Assembly: GCF_030711595.1 (NCBI RefSeq)
Contig: NZ_JAUJUJ010000015.1
Coordinates: forward strand, 1 to 45,342
Direction of reading: 5' to 3'
Source of the DNA: Stenotrophomonas sp. YIM B06876
GTDB taxonomy: Bacteria > Pseudomonadota > Gammaproteobacteria > Xanthomonadales > Xanthomonadaceae
Length of the DNA stretch: 45,342 nucleotides
A program made the translations under genes and the position numbers. Positions within the stretch are counted from its first letter, which is position 1. Every line of letters begins with the position of its first letter. Under the pieces are notes generated by a model. That model was not told the DNA's origin. It saw only the letters and a program-made list of their open reading frames with translations, and made no database searches. This document shows positions 18,369-26,577 of this stretch, piece after piece.

Positions 18369-19397
18369 TCAGAGCGGGCGCTTGCTGCTGTCGCCGGCGA
18401 TCTCACGCACCAGCCTGGGCACCAGGTAGCCGGAAAGGCGCGCCATCAGCGCCGCATGCAGTGCCTGCGCCTGCGCATCGCCGACCTCGAAATGGGCCAC
18501 GCCCTGTACCCGGTCCAACTGGTGCAGGTAGTAGGGCAGTACGCCGGCGGCAAAACTGCGTTCGCTCAGGGCTGCCAGCGCGTCGACACTGTCGTTGACC
18601 CCGCGCAGCAGCACCGCCTGGTTCAACAGCTGCGCGCCGGTATTGCGCAGGCGCGCCAGCGCGGCATCGACATCGGCGGCGAATTCGTTGGCATGGTTGG
18701 CGTGGATCACAAAGGCTACCGGCCAGGGCAGGTGGCCCAGCCACTGGATCAACTCGTCGTCGATCCGTTCGGGCATCACCACGGGCAGCCGGCTGTGGAT
18801 GCGCAGGCGCCTGAGGTGGGGAATACGCATCAGCGCATCGGTCAGTTCGGCCAGCTTCGGGGTTGCCAGCGACAGCGGGTCACCGCCGGAAAGGATCACT
18901 TCATCGATGTCCGGATCGGCGGCAATGGCCGCCATCGCCGGTTGCCAGTGGTCGCGGCTGGCATTCTCGGCGGCATAGTCGAAGTGCCGGCGGAAGCAGT
19001 AACGGCAATGGATCGCGCAGCTGCCGGTGGTCACCAGCAGGGCACGGCCACGGTATTTCTGGATGACGCCGGTGGCTTTCCTGGCGGCGCCATCGCCCAC
19101 CGCATCGAAGCTGAAACCAGGCACGACCTGCATTTCCCGGTCGATCGGCAGCACCTGGCGCAACAACGGGTCATTCCGGTCGCCCGCGCGCATGCGCGCC
19201 ACGAAGCTGCGCGGCACCCGCAGCGGGAATTGCGCCAGCGCGTCGCTCGAGACCCCCAGCGCCGCCGGGTCCAGTTGCAGCAATGCCAATAGCTCGACCG
19301 GGTCGCGCAATGCCTGGCGCCAGGCTTGCTGCCAGCGCGGAGCGGGTTCGGGGATAGCGGCTTTTTCTGGAGTGGCGAGGGGGGCTGCGGTTATCAT
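18369..19397 (-). CDS. epmB: EF-P beta-lysylation lysine 2,3-aminomutase
   Basis: A 342-residue radical SAM, PLP-dependent enzyme. The cluster motif is [15 protein letters not shown] (Cys127, 131, 134). [17 protein letters not shown] and the [12 protein letters not shown] segment are typical of the YjeK/EpmB group, and the length is close to the E. coli enzyme rather than to clostridial KamA, which is longer. EpmB converts L-alpha-lysine to beta-lysine, which EpmA attaches to Lys34 of elongation factor P. The target gene efp diverges from it with 100 bases between starts, a conserved pairing. EpmA is not in the window. The end converges with the GGDEF-EAL gene 16 bases away. Confidence 0.94.
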   Translation of the reverse strand: MITAAPLATPEKAAIPEPAPRWQQAWRQALRDPVELLALLQLDPAALGVSSDALAQFPLRVPRSFVARMRAGDRNDPLLRQVLPIDREMQVVPGFSFDAVGDGAARKATGVIQKYRGRALLVTTGSCAIHCRYCFRRHFDYAAENASRDHWQPAMAAIAADPDIDEVILSGGDPLSLATPKLAELTDALMRIPHLRRLRIHSRLPVVMPERIDDELIQWLGHLPWPVAFVIHANHANEFAADVDAALARLRNTGAQLLNQAVLLRGVNDSVDALAALSERSFAAGVLPYYLHQLDRVQGVAHFEVGDAQAQALHAALMARLSGYLVPRLVREIAGDSSKRPL

Positions 19398-19497
19398 TGG
19401 CGGTCAGAAAATCAAGTGCCCGGCCGACCGGTCGGGCGGTCCATTCTATCCGGCCGGCCGCAGGCCCGGCGGTTTTGCCCCATCAGGAGTTCCAGTT
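19398..19497. promoter_or_regulatory. Divergent region of epmB and efp
   Basis: The 100 bases between the two divergent starts contain a perfect 12-base palindrome CCGACCGGTCGG (19424-19435) in a GC-rich context, and a second GC-rich inverted sequence around 19450-19470. AGGAG at 19485-19489, 8 bases before the efp ATG, is its SD. No convincing -35/-10 pair was found. The palindrome could be an operator or part of a 5' UTR hairpin of efp. Confidence 0.3.
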
Positions 19498-20064
19498 ATG
19501 GCCACTTACGGCATGAACGACGTCAAGAACGGGATGAAGATCCTGGTCAACAATGAGCCGGCCGTCATCATCGAGACCGAGTACGTCAAGCCGGGCAAGG
19601 GCCAGGCCTTCACCCGCGTCAAGTACCGTTTCATCAAGTCCGGGCGCATGGTCGAACTGACGATGAAGGCGACCGATGACCTGGAAGCGGCCGACGTTGT
19701 GGATACCGATATGCGCTATCTGTACAGCGATGGCGAGTACTGGCATTTCATGGACCCCGAATCGTTCGAGCAGGTGCAGGCCGACAAGGCCGGCATGGGC
19801 GGCGCCGAGAAGTGGCTCAAGGGGGAGGAGGACTGCGTGGTGACGCTGTGGAACGGTTCGCCGATCTGGGTGCAGCCGCCGAATTTCGTCGAACTGAAGA
19901 TCACCGAAACCGATCCGGGCGTGCGTGGCGACACCTCCGGCGGCGGTGGCAAGCCGGCGACGCTGGAAACCGGTGCGGTGGTGCGGGTGCCGCTGTTCGT
20001 CAACCAGGATGAAATCATCAAGGTCGACACGCGCTCGGGCGAGTACGCATCGCGCGTCAAGTGA
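19498..20064 (+). CDS. efp: Translation elongation factor P
   Basis: A 188-residue three-domain factor that rescues ribosomes stalled at polyproline. The modified lysine is Lys34 in [11 protein letters not shown], and the loop matches the EpmA/EpmB-type (lysylated) rather than the rhamnosylated Arg32 type; the divergent epmB gene agrees. Other conserved parts are [33 protein letters not shown] and [22 protein letters not shown] with the terminal SGEYASR typical of the C-terminal OB domain. ATG 19498 is fixed by AGGAG at 19485-19489. Three hairpins follow the stop. Confidence 0.97.
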   Translation: MATYGMNDVKNGMKILVNNEPAVIIETEYVKPGKGQAFTRVKYRFIKSGRMVELTMKATDDLEAADVVDTDMRYLYSDGEYWHFMDPESFEQVQADKAGMGGAEKWLKGEEDCVVTLWNGSPIWVQPPNFVELKITETDPGVRGDTSGGGGKPATLETGAVVRVPLFVNQDEIIKVDTRSGEYASRVK

Positions 20065-20072
20065 TCCCGCAA

Positions 20073-20141
20073 TGCCCGCCGCCGTCGACGAGGGCGGGCA
20101 CGCCGGTATTTGCCGGCTTTTGCCGGGCACAGGTGCCCGGC
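20073..20141 (+). terminator. Triple hairpin downstream of efp
   Basis: Three stems lie in tandem after the efp stop. TGCCCGCC (20073-20080) pairs with GGCGGGCA (20093-20100). GCCGG (20102-20106) pairs with CCGGC (20113-20117) and is followed by TTTT (20118-20121), the best terminator of the set. GCCGGGCA (20122-20129) pairs with TGCCCGGC (20134-20141). The last two overlap the T tract, so alternative foldings are possible. The deaminase gene starts 39 bases further on, so the third hairpin would be in its 5' leader. Confidence 0.6.
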
Positions 20142-20179
20142 TCTCCGGGCGCCGATGGCGTCCTTGCAAGTGAGTCCGC

Positions 20180-21523
20180 ATGAGCGACAACCAGTGCATT
20201 CCCGAATCCTGTGACCTGTTGATCGAGGCCGGTTACGTGGTTCCGATCGAGCCGCACGCGGTGGTGCTGGAAGACCACGCGGTGGCCATCCGCGGCAGTG
20301 AAATCATCGCGATCCTGCCCACAGCCGAGGCGCGCGCCCGGTTTGCGGCGACGCAGGTCGTCTCGCGCCCCGATGCGGCGCTGATGCCGGGCCTGGTCAA
20401 CGCGCATACGCACAATCCGATGACGCTGCTGCGTGGCGTGGCTGACGACCTGCCGCTGATGGTGTGGCTGCAGCAGCACATCTGGCCGGTGGAAGCGGCG
20501 GTGATCGGGCCGGAGTTCGTCGCCGACGGAACCCGGCTGGCCATTGCCGAGATGCTGCGCGGCGGCACCACCTGCGCCAACGAGAACTACTTCTTCTCCG
20601 ACGTCCAGGCCGCCGTCTACAAGCAGCATGGCTTCCGTGCGCTGGTGGGCGCGGTGATCATCGATTTCCCGACCGCCTGGGCCAGGAGTGACGACGAGTA
20701 CTTCGCCCGCGCCGGCGAGCTGCACGACCGGTGGCGCGGCGATCCGCTGATCGGCACCGCGTTCGCACCGCATGCGCCGTACACGGTCAATGACGCCAAT
20801 TTCGAGCGGGTGCGGATGCTGTCCGACCAGCTCGACATGCAGGTGCACCTGCATACCCACGAAACCGCACAGGAAGTGGCCGATTCGATCAAGCTGCACG
20901 GCCAGCGCCCGCTGGCGCGGCTGGACCGGCTGGGGCTGGTCAACGAGCGCCTGATCGCGGTGCACATGACCCAGCTGACCGGGGCGGAGATCCAGCTGTG
21001 CGCCGACCGTGGCGTGCACGTGGTGCATTGCCCCGAATCCAACCTCAAGCTGGCGTCGGGTTTCTGCCCGGCCTGCGCGCTGGTGCGTGCCGGGGTGAAC
21101 CTGGCCATCGGCACCGATGGCTGCGCCTCCAACAACGACCTGGACATGTTCAGTGAAAACCGCACCGCGGCGATTCTGGCCAAGGCGGTGGCCGATGACG
21201 CCACTGCGCTGGATGCGGCGACCACGCTGCGCGCGGCCACGCTGGGCGGCGCGCGCGCGTTGGGCTTCGGCGACCGGATCGGCTCGATCGAGGTCGGCAA
21301 GCAGGCCGATCTGGTCTGTGTCGATCTGTCGGCGCTGGAAACCCAGCCGCTGCATCATGTGCTGTCGCAACTGGTGTATGCCGCCGGCCGCCACCAGGTC
21401 AGCGATGTGTGGATCGCCGGCCAGCCCAGGCTGGTCCAGCGCGAGCTGGTCGACATGGATACGGCCGCGCTGGTGGCCAATGCCCGCCAGTGGCGTGAGC
21501 GCATCCGCCACGTGCGTGCCTGA
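20180..21523 (+). CDS. mtaD: 5-methylthioadenosine/S-adenosylhomocysteine deaminase-like amidohydrolase
   Basis: A 447-residue TRZ/ATZ-family metal-dependent hydrolase of the amidohydrolase superfamily. Metal ligands are visible in PGLVNAHTHNPMTLLRG (HxH), MQVHLHTHETAQE, VVHCPESNLKLASGFCP and IGTDGCASNNDLDMFSE. The last two segments are typical of MTA/SAH deaminases, which deaminate methylthioadenosine and S-adenosylhomocysteine to the inosine forms. Substrate assignment within this superfamily is uncertain from sequence; chlorohydrolase-like or other adenosine-derivative deaminases are possible. ubiG, a SAM-dependent methyltransferase that produces SAH, starts 54 bases downstream on the same strand, which gives the pairing some metabolic sense. 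Confidence 0.8.
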   Translation: MSDNQCIPESCDLLIEAGYVVPIEPHAVVLEDHAVAIRGSEIIAILPTAEARARFAATQVVSRPDAALMPGLVNAHTHNPMTLLRGVADDLPLMVWLQQHIWPVEAAVIGPEFVADGTRLAIAEMLRGGTTCANENYFFSDVQAAVYKQHGFRALVGAVIIDFPTAWARSDDEYFARAGELHDRWRGDPLIGTAFAPHAPYTVNDANFERVRMLSDQLDMQVHLHTHETAQEVADSIKLHGQRPLARLDRLGLVNERLIAVHMTQLTGAEIQLCADRGVHVVHCPESNLKLASGFCPACALVRAGVNLAIGTDGCASNNDLDMFSENRTAAILAKAVADDATALDAATTLRAATLGGARALGFGDRIGSIEVGKQADLVCVDLSALETQPLHHVLSQLVYAAGRHQVSDVWIAGQPRLVQRELVDMDTAALVANARQWRERIRHVRA

Positions 21524-21577
21524 TGCCACTGTCCGGGGCGTCGCGCAAGCGCCGTCCCCAACCGGAATGACAACGAT

Positions 21578-22315
21578 ATGACTGCCCCCCGCGACACTGT
21601 TTCTTCCAATTACGACCAGGCCGAGCTGGACAAGTTTGCCGCCCTGGCCAACCGCTGGTGGGACGTTGACGGCCCGCAGAAGCCGCTGCACGCGCTCAAT
21701 CCGGTGCGGCTGGACTACGTGGCTGGGCGGGCGCCGTTGCGCGGCGCGCGGGTGCTCGATATCGGCTGCGGCGGCGGCCTGCTCAGCGAGGCACTGGCCA
21801 AAGAGGGCGCGCAGGTGACCGCGATCGACCTGGCGCCGGAGCTGGTCAAGGTGGCGCGTCTGCATGGCCTGGAGTCGGGGGTGCAGGTCGACTATCGGGT
21901 GCAGGCCGCCGAGGATCTGGCCGCCGAACAGCCGGGCGCGTTCGACGTGGTGACCTGCATGGAAATGCTCGAGCACGTGCCCGATCCCGGTTCCATCGTG
22001 CGCGCCTGCGCCACGCTGCTGAAGCCGGGCGGACAGCTGTTCCTGTCCACCATCAATCGCACCGCGGCCGCGTTCGCGGTGGCGGTGGTGGGCGCCGAAT
22101 ACGTGGCGCGGCTGCTGCCCAAGGGCACGCACCACTACCAGGATTTCATCAAGCCGGCCGAACTGGGTGCATGGGTGCGCGAGGCCGGCCTGCAGTTGTG
22201 CGATGTCAGCGGCATGGCCTACGAGCCGTGGCGCAACCGGGCGCGGCTGAGCTCGCGGACCGACATCAATTACCTCGCCCACGCGCGCAAGCCGGAGACC
22301 GCGGGCGGTGAGTGA
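21578..22315 (+). CDS. ubiG: Ubiquinone biosynthesis O-methyltransferase UbiG
   Basis: A 245-residue class I SAM-dependent methyltransferase carrying out the two O-methylations of ubiquinone synthesis. N-terminal [20 protein letters not shown] is a UbiG hallmark, as is the SAM motif [17 protein letters not shown] (about 58-74), [15 protein letters not shown] and the [16 protein letters not shown] membrane-interaction region. ATG 21578 is preceded by GGAA at SD distance. The stop overlaps the GTG start of the HAD phosphatase by 8 bases, the same order as ubiG-mupP/gph in pseudomonads. Confidence 0.95.
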   Translation: MTAPRDTVSSNYDQAELDKFAALANRWWDVDGPQKPLHALNPVRLDYVAGRAPLRGARVLDIGCGGGLLSEALAKEGAQVTAIDLAPELVKVARLHGLESGVQVDYRVQAAEDLAAEQPGAFDVVTCMEMLEHVPDPGSIVRACATLLKPGGQLFLSTINRTAAAFAVAVVGAEYVARLLPKGTHHYQDFIKPAELGAWVREAGLQLCDVSGMAYEPWRNRARLSSRTDINYLAHARKPETAGGE

Positions 22316-23015
22316 GGTGTCCCGCCCTGCGGCCGCGGCGTTTCCGCCGGCGGTATTGTTCGACCTTGATGGCACCTTGCTCGACAGCGCGCCGGATATG
22401 CTGGCCACCGCCAATGCCATGCGCGCTGCCCGCAGTCGCGCACCGCTGACGTTGGCACAGCTGCGGCCAGTGGTATCCAAGGGTTCGCGGGCGATGCTGG
22501 CGGTGGCGTTTCCCGAACTGGACGAAGGCGCGTGCAGTGCGCTGGTGCCCGAGTTCCTGGACGGCTACGAAGCGCTGATCGGCCGCCACGCGGTGCTGTT
22601 CGATGGCATCGCCGACATGCTGCTGGCGCTGGAGCAGGCCGGCAGCCGCTGGGGCATCGTCACCAACAAGCCCGAGTATCTGGCGCGGCTGATCCTGCCG
22701 CAGCTGGGCTGGGAGCAGCGCTGTGCGGTGCTGGTCGGTGGCGATACCCTGGCCGAGCGCAAACCGCATCCGTTGCCATTGCTCGTGGCGTCGCAGCGGA
22801 TGGGTTTTGCGCCCGCGCAATGCGCCTACGTCGGTGACGATGAGCGCGACATCCTCGCCGCGCGTGCGGCCGGCATGCCGTCGGTGGCGGCGCTGTGGGG
22901 ATACCGTGTGGCGCATGACGATCCGCACTGCTGGCAGGCCGACCGCATGGTGGCCGAGCCCGCGCAACTGCAACACCCGTGTGGCTGGCCGCGCATCGGT
23001 GCGCCCGCTGCCTGA
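22308..23015 (+). CDS. HAD-superfamily phosphatase (phosphoglycolate or MurNAc-6-P phosphatase)
   Basis: A 235-residue HAD hydrolase of subfamily IA. The four motifs are intact: nucleophile [13 protein letters not shown] (residues about 18-30), motif II Thr in [13 protein letters not shown], Lys in [11 protein letters not shown] and the acidic motif [18 protein letters not shown]. The start is GTG 22308, overlapping ubiG, which is the only start that keeps the full motif I with a reasonable N-terminus. In Pseudomonas the gene in this position is MupP, an N-acetylmuramic acid 6-phosphate phosphatase of cell-wall recycling; sequence alone does not separate that from Gph, which hydrolyses 2-phosphoglycolate, so no symbol is given. 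Confidence 0.88.
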   Translation: MSEVSRPAAAAFPPAVLFDLDGTLLDSAPDMLATANAMRAARSRAPLTLAQLRPVVSKGSRAMLAVAFPELDEGACSALVPEFLDGYEALIGRHAVLFDGIADMLLALEQAGSRWGIVTNKPEYLARLILPQLGWEQRCAVLVGGDTLAERKPHPLPLLVASQRMGFAPAQCAYVGDDERDILAARAAGMPSVAALWGYRVAHDDPHCWQADRMVAEPAQLQHPCGWPRIGAPAA

Positions 23016-23037
23016 ATCCATTTTGCAAGGAGCCGCC

Positions 23038-23739
23038 GTGAGCAGCGCGCTGGACAGTTTTCTCGATAAATGGCGCACCCGTTGGCCGGAGTGGTCGCAG
23101 GTGGAGGGCTTCATTCCCGCAGCCGAGCGCGAGCGGGTGGTGGCCTGGTTCGCGCTGCTGCAGGAGTTTGACGACATCCTCAATACCAGCGGCGACCCGA
23201 TGCCGTCCGACGCCAAACTGGCGTGGTGGGGCGAGGAGCTGCGCGGGTGGTCGGCCCAGCGTTCCAAGCATCCGCTGGGCCGTCTGCTGGAACCGGTGCG
23301 GGCGCCGTGGGCCGAGCTGGCACAGGTGCTGCCGCACCTGGTCCAGGCGCGCGCGGCCAACGCGGATCCGCAACAGGCGCGGCAGTCGTTGGCGGCATAT
23401 GCGAACGCCGTAGCCGCTGTGGAACAGGCGATGTTCGGCGGGCACGCCCGCGGTGACGCGGCTGCGGCGGTGTTGACCCAGACGCTGGCGCAGCGGCTGC
23501 AGGACCTCGACAGCGCGGCAGTCCCGCATTCGTTGCAGGCGCCCGAACCATCCGTGTCGGTGCGGCAGTGGGGCCGGGAATTGCTGTCGCAGTGGCCGGC
23601 CCGCGTTGCCGGGCCGCGCCCGCGCCGCATGTGGTCCGCGCTCGCGCGTTCACGGCAGCAGGCCAAGGTGCGCGGTCAGGCCTATGCGCCCAAACCCATC
23701 GGGGTGCTGTGGCGTTGCTGGTGGGCCGGCCGCGGCTGA
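23038..23739 (+). CDS. Squalene/phytoene-synthase-like protein, probably catalytically degenerate
   Basis: A 233-residue protein starting at GTG 23038 with AAGGAG at 23027-23032, 5 bases upstream. The central part FALLQEFDDILNTSG, KLAWWGEELRGWSAQRSKHPLGRLL resembles the N-terminal half of squalene/phytoene synthase family proteins, where the family has a DxxxD motif and an LxWW(R/G)xEL segment. Here the DxxxD reads EFDDIL, and no second Asp-rich motif is visible in the C-terminal half, which is Gln/Ala-rich and ends in a basic Trp-rich tail. I therefore doubt prenyl-transfer activity. It follows the HAD gene by 22 bases. An unrelated fold cannot be excluded. Confidence 0.55.
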   Translation: MSSALDSFLDKWRTRWPEWSQVEGFIPAAERERVVAWFALLQEFDDILNTSGDPMPSDAKLAWWGEELRGWSAQRSKHPLGRLLEPVRAPWAELAQVLPHLVQARAANADPQQARQSLAAYANAVAAVEQAMFGGHARGDAAAAVLTQTLAQRLQDLDSAAVPHSLQAPEPSVSVRQWGRELLSQWPARVAGPRPRRMWSALARSRQQAKVRGQAYAPKPIGVLWRCWWAGRG

Positions 23740-23852
23740 GCAAGAGTTCCTACGTCGCGCCCAGCGGCGATGGTCAGGCGTTGCCGGGTGCCCGTTGGAT
23801 TTTCGACGGAAATCCTGGGCTTCCGTGCGGCGCTCGATGAATGCCCGGACTT

Positions 23853-24698
23853 TTACTTGCCGCGTTCGAGCACCAGCAGCGGGTCGATGCGGGTATCAAA
23901 CCAGTTCATCCCCCAATGCAGGTGCGGCCCGGTGGCCCGTCCCGTTGCGCCGACCGCGGCGATCACCTGGCCCTGTTCGATCTGGTCGCCGACTTTGACG
24001 TCGATCCGCGACAGGTGCAGGAAGTTGGAGCTGATGCCAAAGCCGTGATCCAGCAGCACGGTGCCGCCGGTCAGGTACAGATCCGGGCCGGCGAAGGTGA
24101 CCACGCCGGCCGCCGGCGCCTTGACCGGCGTGCCGGTCGGTGCGGCGATATCCATGCCCGAATGGCCCGACCCCGGCTGGCCGTTGTAGATCCGCGCATT
24201 GCCGAAGCGGCCGCTGATGCGGCCCTGCACCGGCCAGATGAAGGGTTGGGCAAAGCCGGTGCGGTTGTCGTCCCGGGCGCGGGCAGCGGTGACCTGCGCC
24301 TGTTCGCGCTGGATCCGTTCGGCGATCGCCGGCGGCGGGTTGACCGTCTTCGGCGGCACCCCGTTGACGCGTTCGGTCGGCCAGTCGCGCGGGGTCACCG
24401 CGATGCTGACCGCTTCGCTGCCGCCGTCCGGGCGTCGCACCTGGAGCTGCAGCGGGCCCTTCTCGTCACGGCCGATGCCAAACACCACGCTGCCATAACC
24501 GCTCACCCGCAAGGTGCGGCCGGCGTACTGCACCGTGCTGCCGGCGGGGACCTTGCCGATCACCATCGCACCCTGCGAGGCGCTGGCGGGAAACACCACC
24601 CGGCTGTCGGCCTGGGCGAGCGCGGGCGAGGGCAGCAGGGCAGTCACGCCTGCGCCGCCCGCCGCCAGCAGGCCCAGGCCCAGCAACGCCGCCCGCAT
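23853..24698 (-). CDS. M23 family (LytM-type) periplasmic peptidase
   Basis: A 281-residue exported protein. Residues 1-28 are a signal peptide (MRAALLGLGLLAAGG, cleavage near PALAQA). An N-terminal beta-rich domain follows, then a charged helical stretch (AIAERIQREQAQVTAARARD) and the C-terminal LytM domain (about 165-281) with zinc-site motifs GSGHSGMDIAAPTGTPV and ATGPHLHWGMNWF, both intact (HxxxD and HxH). Such enzymes cut peptide cross-links in murein. ATG 24698 overlaps the dihydroorotase stop by one base (TGATG on the minus strand), so it is probably translated from the same mRNA. Confidence 0.9.
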   Translation of the reverse strand: MRAALLGLGLLAAGGAGVTALLPSPALAQADSRVVFPASASQGAMVIGKVPAGSTVQYAGRTLRVSGYGSVVFGIGRDEKGPLQLQVRRPDGGSEAVSIAVTPRDWPTERVNGVPPKTVNPPPAIAERIQREQAQVTAARARDDNRTGFAQPFIWPVQGRISGRFGNARIYNGQPGSGHSGMDIAAPTGTPVKAPAAGVVTFAGPDLYLTGGTVLLDHGFGISSNFLHLSRIDVKVGDQIEQGQVIAAVGATGRATGPHLHWGMNWFDTRIDPLLVLERGK

Positions 24699-26044
24699 CA
24701 GCGATCGAAGCTCATGCGCTTGCCATTCGGCGCGCCAACCAGTGCCTGGCCGTCCCACGCCAGCTCGCCGTTGACCCAGGTCGAGGCGATGCGCGAGCGG
24801 AAGGTGGCGCCCTCAAACGGCGACCAGCCGCACTTGGACAGCACGTCTTCGCGCTGGACCGTGAAGGGCACATCCTCGACCAGCACCAGATCGGCCCAGT
24901 AACCCTCGCGCAGGAAGCCACGCTGGCTGACATCGAACAGCTGCGCCGGGGCATGGGCGAACTTCTGCACGATCTGGGCAATCTCGATCTTGCCTTCGTG
25001 CACCAGCTCCAGTGCGGCGACCAGCGCGTACTGCACCAGCGGCAGCCCGGACGGCGCCTGCGCATACGGCTTCTGTTTCTCTTCCCAGGTGTGCGGGGCA
25101 TGGTCGGTGGCGAGCACATCGATCACGTCCTCGACCAGGGCGCGGGTCAGCGCCTCGCGGTCACTGGCATCCTTGATCGCCGGGTTGCACTTGATCAGGT
25201 TGCCCAGTCGCGCGTAATCGCCGCGATCGAACCGCAGGAAATGGATGCAGGTTTCCGCGGTGATCTGCTTGCGGCTGCCGTCGGCCCGGATCAGCGGGCC
25301 GCGCTCGAACAGGGCCAGTTCGTCGGCAGTGGAGATGTGCAGCACGTGCAGGCGGGTGCCGTGCTTCTTTGCCAGCGATACCGCCAGCTGCGAGGACTTC
25401 AGGCAGGCCTGGCGCGAGCGGATATCCGGATGATGCTCGGGGCCGAGCGCGTCGCCGTATTTCTCCACGAACGCCTTCATGTTGGCGTCGATCATCGGCG
25501 TGTCTTCGCAGTGGGTGATGATCGGTGTCGGCGCATCGCGGAAGATCGCATCCAGCGTCTGCGGGTTGTCCACCAGCATGTTGCCGGTGGAGGCGCCCAT
25601 GAACACCTTGATGCCCGGTGCGGTCTTCGGGTCCAGCGTCTGGATATGCTGCAGATTGTCGTTGCTGGCGCCCATGTAGAAGCCGTAATTGGCACGGGCG
25701 CGGCCGGCGGCGGCGTCGTACTTGGCCTGCAGCGCCTGCGCGTCGAGCGTGGGCGGATTGGTGTTGGGCATGTCCATGAAACTGGTCAGGCCACCGGCCA
25801 CGGCCGCGGCCGATTCGCTGGCGATATCGCCCTTGTGGGTCAGGCCCGGTTCGCGGAAATGGACCTGGTCATCGATCATGCCGGGCAGCAGCCAGCGACC
25901 GGCCGCGTCCACTACCTGGTCGCCGGGCCCGGGCGAAATCTGCGCCGCGATGCGCGCGATGCGCCCCTCCTCGATCCGCAGGTCGGCATCGAATTGCCGG
26001 CCTTCGTTGACCAGTCGGGCATTGACGATAACGGTAGAGGACAT
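24698..26044 (-). CDS. pyrC: Dihydroorotase (type with QxH in place of HxH)
   Basis: A 448-residue amidohydrolase that closes carbamoyl aspartate to dihydroorotate in pyrimidine synthesis. Active-site segments: PGMIDDQVHFREPGLTHKGD, GIKVFMGASTGNML, ITHCEDTPMI, LHVLHISTADELAL and VIDVLATDHAPHTWEEK. In the usual motif DxHxHxR the first histidine is Gln here (DDQVHFR); I recall the same DDQVHFREPG sequence in dihydroorotases of Bacteroidetes and xanthomonads, so this is a subgroup trait rather than a mutation. It sits between yidD, whose stop is one base upstream of its ATG, and the M23 peptidase, which overlaps its end. D-hydantoinase or allantoinase activity is less likely. Confidence 0.88.
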   Translation of the reverse strand: MSSTVIVNARLVNEGRQFDADLRIEEGRIARIAAQISPGPGDQVVDAAGRWLLPGMIDDQVHFREPGLTHKGDIASESAAAVAGGLTSFMDMPNTNPPTLDAQALQAKYDAAAGRARANYGFYMGASNDNLQHIQTLDPKTAPGIKVFMGASTGNMLVDNPQTLDAIFRDAPTPIITHCEDTPMIDANMKAFVEKYGDALGPEHHPDIRSRQACLKSSQLAVSLAKKHGTRLHVLHISTADELALFERGPLIRADGSRKQITAETCIHFLRFDRGDYARLGNLIKCNPAIKDASDREALTRALVEDVIDVLATDHAPHTWEEKQKPYAQAPSGLPLVQYALVAALELVHEGKIEIAQIVQKFAHAPAQLFDVSQRGFLREGYWADLVLVEDVPFTVQREDVLSKCGWSPFEGATFRSRIASTWVNGELAWDGQALVGAPNGKRMSFDR

Positions 26045-26045
26045 G

Positions 26046-26297
26046 TCAGTGGTTTCCTGTGCAGCGGGAAGGGGGAGGATCGGCATCGGGCACCGGGTCG
26101 AATCCGCCGGGATGCAAGGGATGGCAGCGTGCAAGGCGGCGCGCGGCCAGCCAGCTGCCGCGCAGCGGGCCATGGCCGGCAATGGCCTGCATCGCATATT
26201 CGGAGCAGCTGGGCACGAAGCGGCAGCGCGGCCCCAGCAACGGGCTGATGAAGCGTTTATAGAAACGCAGCGTGGCAATGAGGAGGCGGCCGATCAC
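26046..26297 (-). CDS. yidD: Membrane protein insertion efficiency factor YidD
   Basis: An 83-residue protein with the complete YidD signature: [20 protein letters not shown] near the N-terminus, then [19 protein letters not shown] and [16 protein letters not shown]. It is a peripheral inner-membrane protein that helps YidC-dependent insertion. The start is GTG 26297. The upstream ATG on this strand (ATG ATT CAG CGG TGA) is in another frame, its TGA overlapping this GTG. In many bacteria yidD lies between rnpA and yidC near the origin; here it heads a unit with dihydroorotase and an M23 peptidase. Confidence 0.93.
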   Translation of the reverse strand: MIGRLLIATLRFYKRFISPLLGPRCRFVPSCSEYAMQAIAGHGPLRGSWLAARRLARCHPLHPGGFDPVPDADPPPSRCTGNH

Positions 26298-26577
26298 CGC
26301 TGAATCATAAGCCAGTTGTCATTGCGGCAGTGTTTGGCGCACGATGCCCGGACGGCCGCGAACGAAGCTGAACAGCTTTGTCCGCGCCGGCCGGGTGCAG
26401 CGAGTGCCTGGTTACGTTCCGAACTGCGCGAAACGGTCCGGCAACACCCGCGGCCCGTTTCCACGCAGACGCGACCTCCGTTCATGGAGGTGTGGTCGAC
26501 GTGGTTGCTGCTGCTGGTCGGGTAGGCTATAAAGGCCCGCTTTCCCGGGCCCCGGGGGAACCAAGGAAGAGCTTTTC
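26298..26577. other. Intergenic region between yidD and dksA
   Basis: These 280 bases separate divergent genes. The part proximal to dksA holds a good promoter (26505-26533) and a GC-rich leader with an SD AAGGA near 26563-26567. The part proximal to yidD contains minus-strand frames rich in Arg, Cys and Ser that look like shadow translation; the longest, 26294-26485, overlaps the yidD start as TGA/GTG but resembles nothing I know. No clear yidD promoter was found. Confidence 0.5.
26505..26533 (+). promoter_or_regulatory. Candidate sigma-70 promoter of dksA
   Basis: TTGCTG (26505-26510) and TATAAA (26528-26533) are spaced by exactly 17 bases. The bases after the -10, GGCCCGC, make a GC-rich discriminator of the kind found at promoters repressed by ppGpp/DksA, which would allow autoregulation. 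Transcription would start near 26540, leaving a leader of about 38 bases before GTG 26578. Confidence 0.55.

Noticed and set aside
20057..22480. 807-codon minus-strand open frame opposite mtaD and ubiG
   Set aside because: It is rich in His, Gln and Arg, matches no family, and lies antisense to two clearly recognised genes; long antisense frames are expected at this GC content.
26294..26485. 63-codon minus-strand frame ending in a TGA/GTG overlap with yidD, in the position where rnpA lies in many genomes
   Set aside because: It has none of the RnpA motifs (such as RNRxKR) and is only half the length; the translation looks random.
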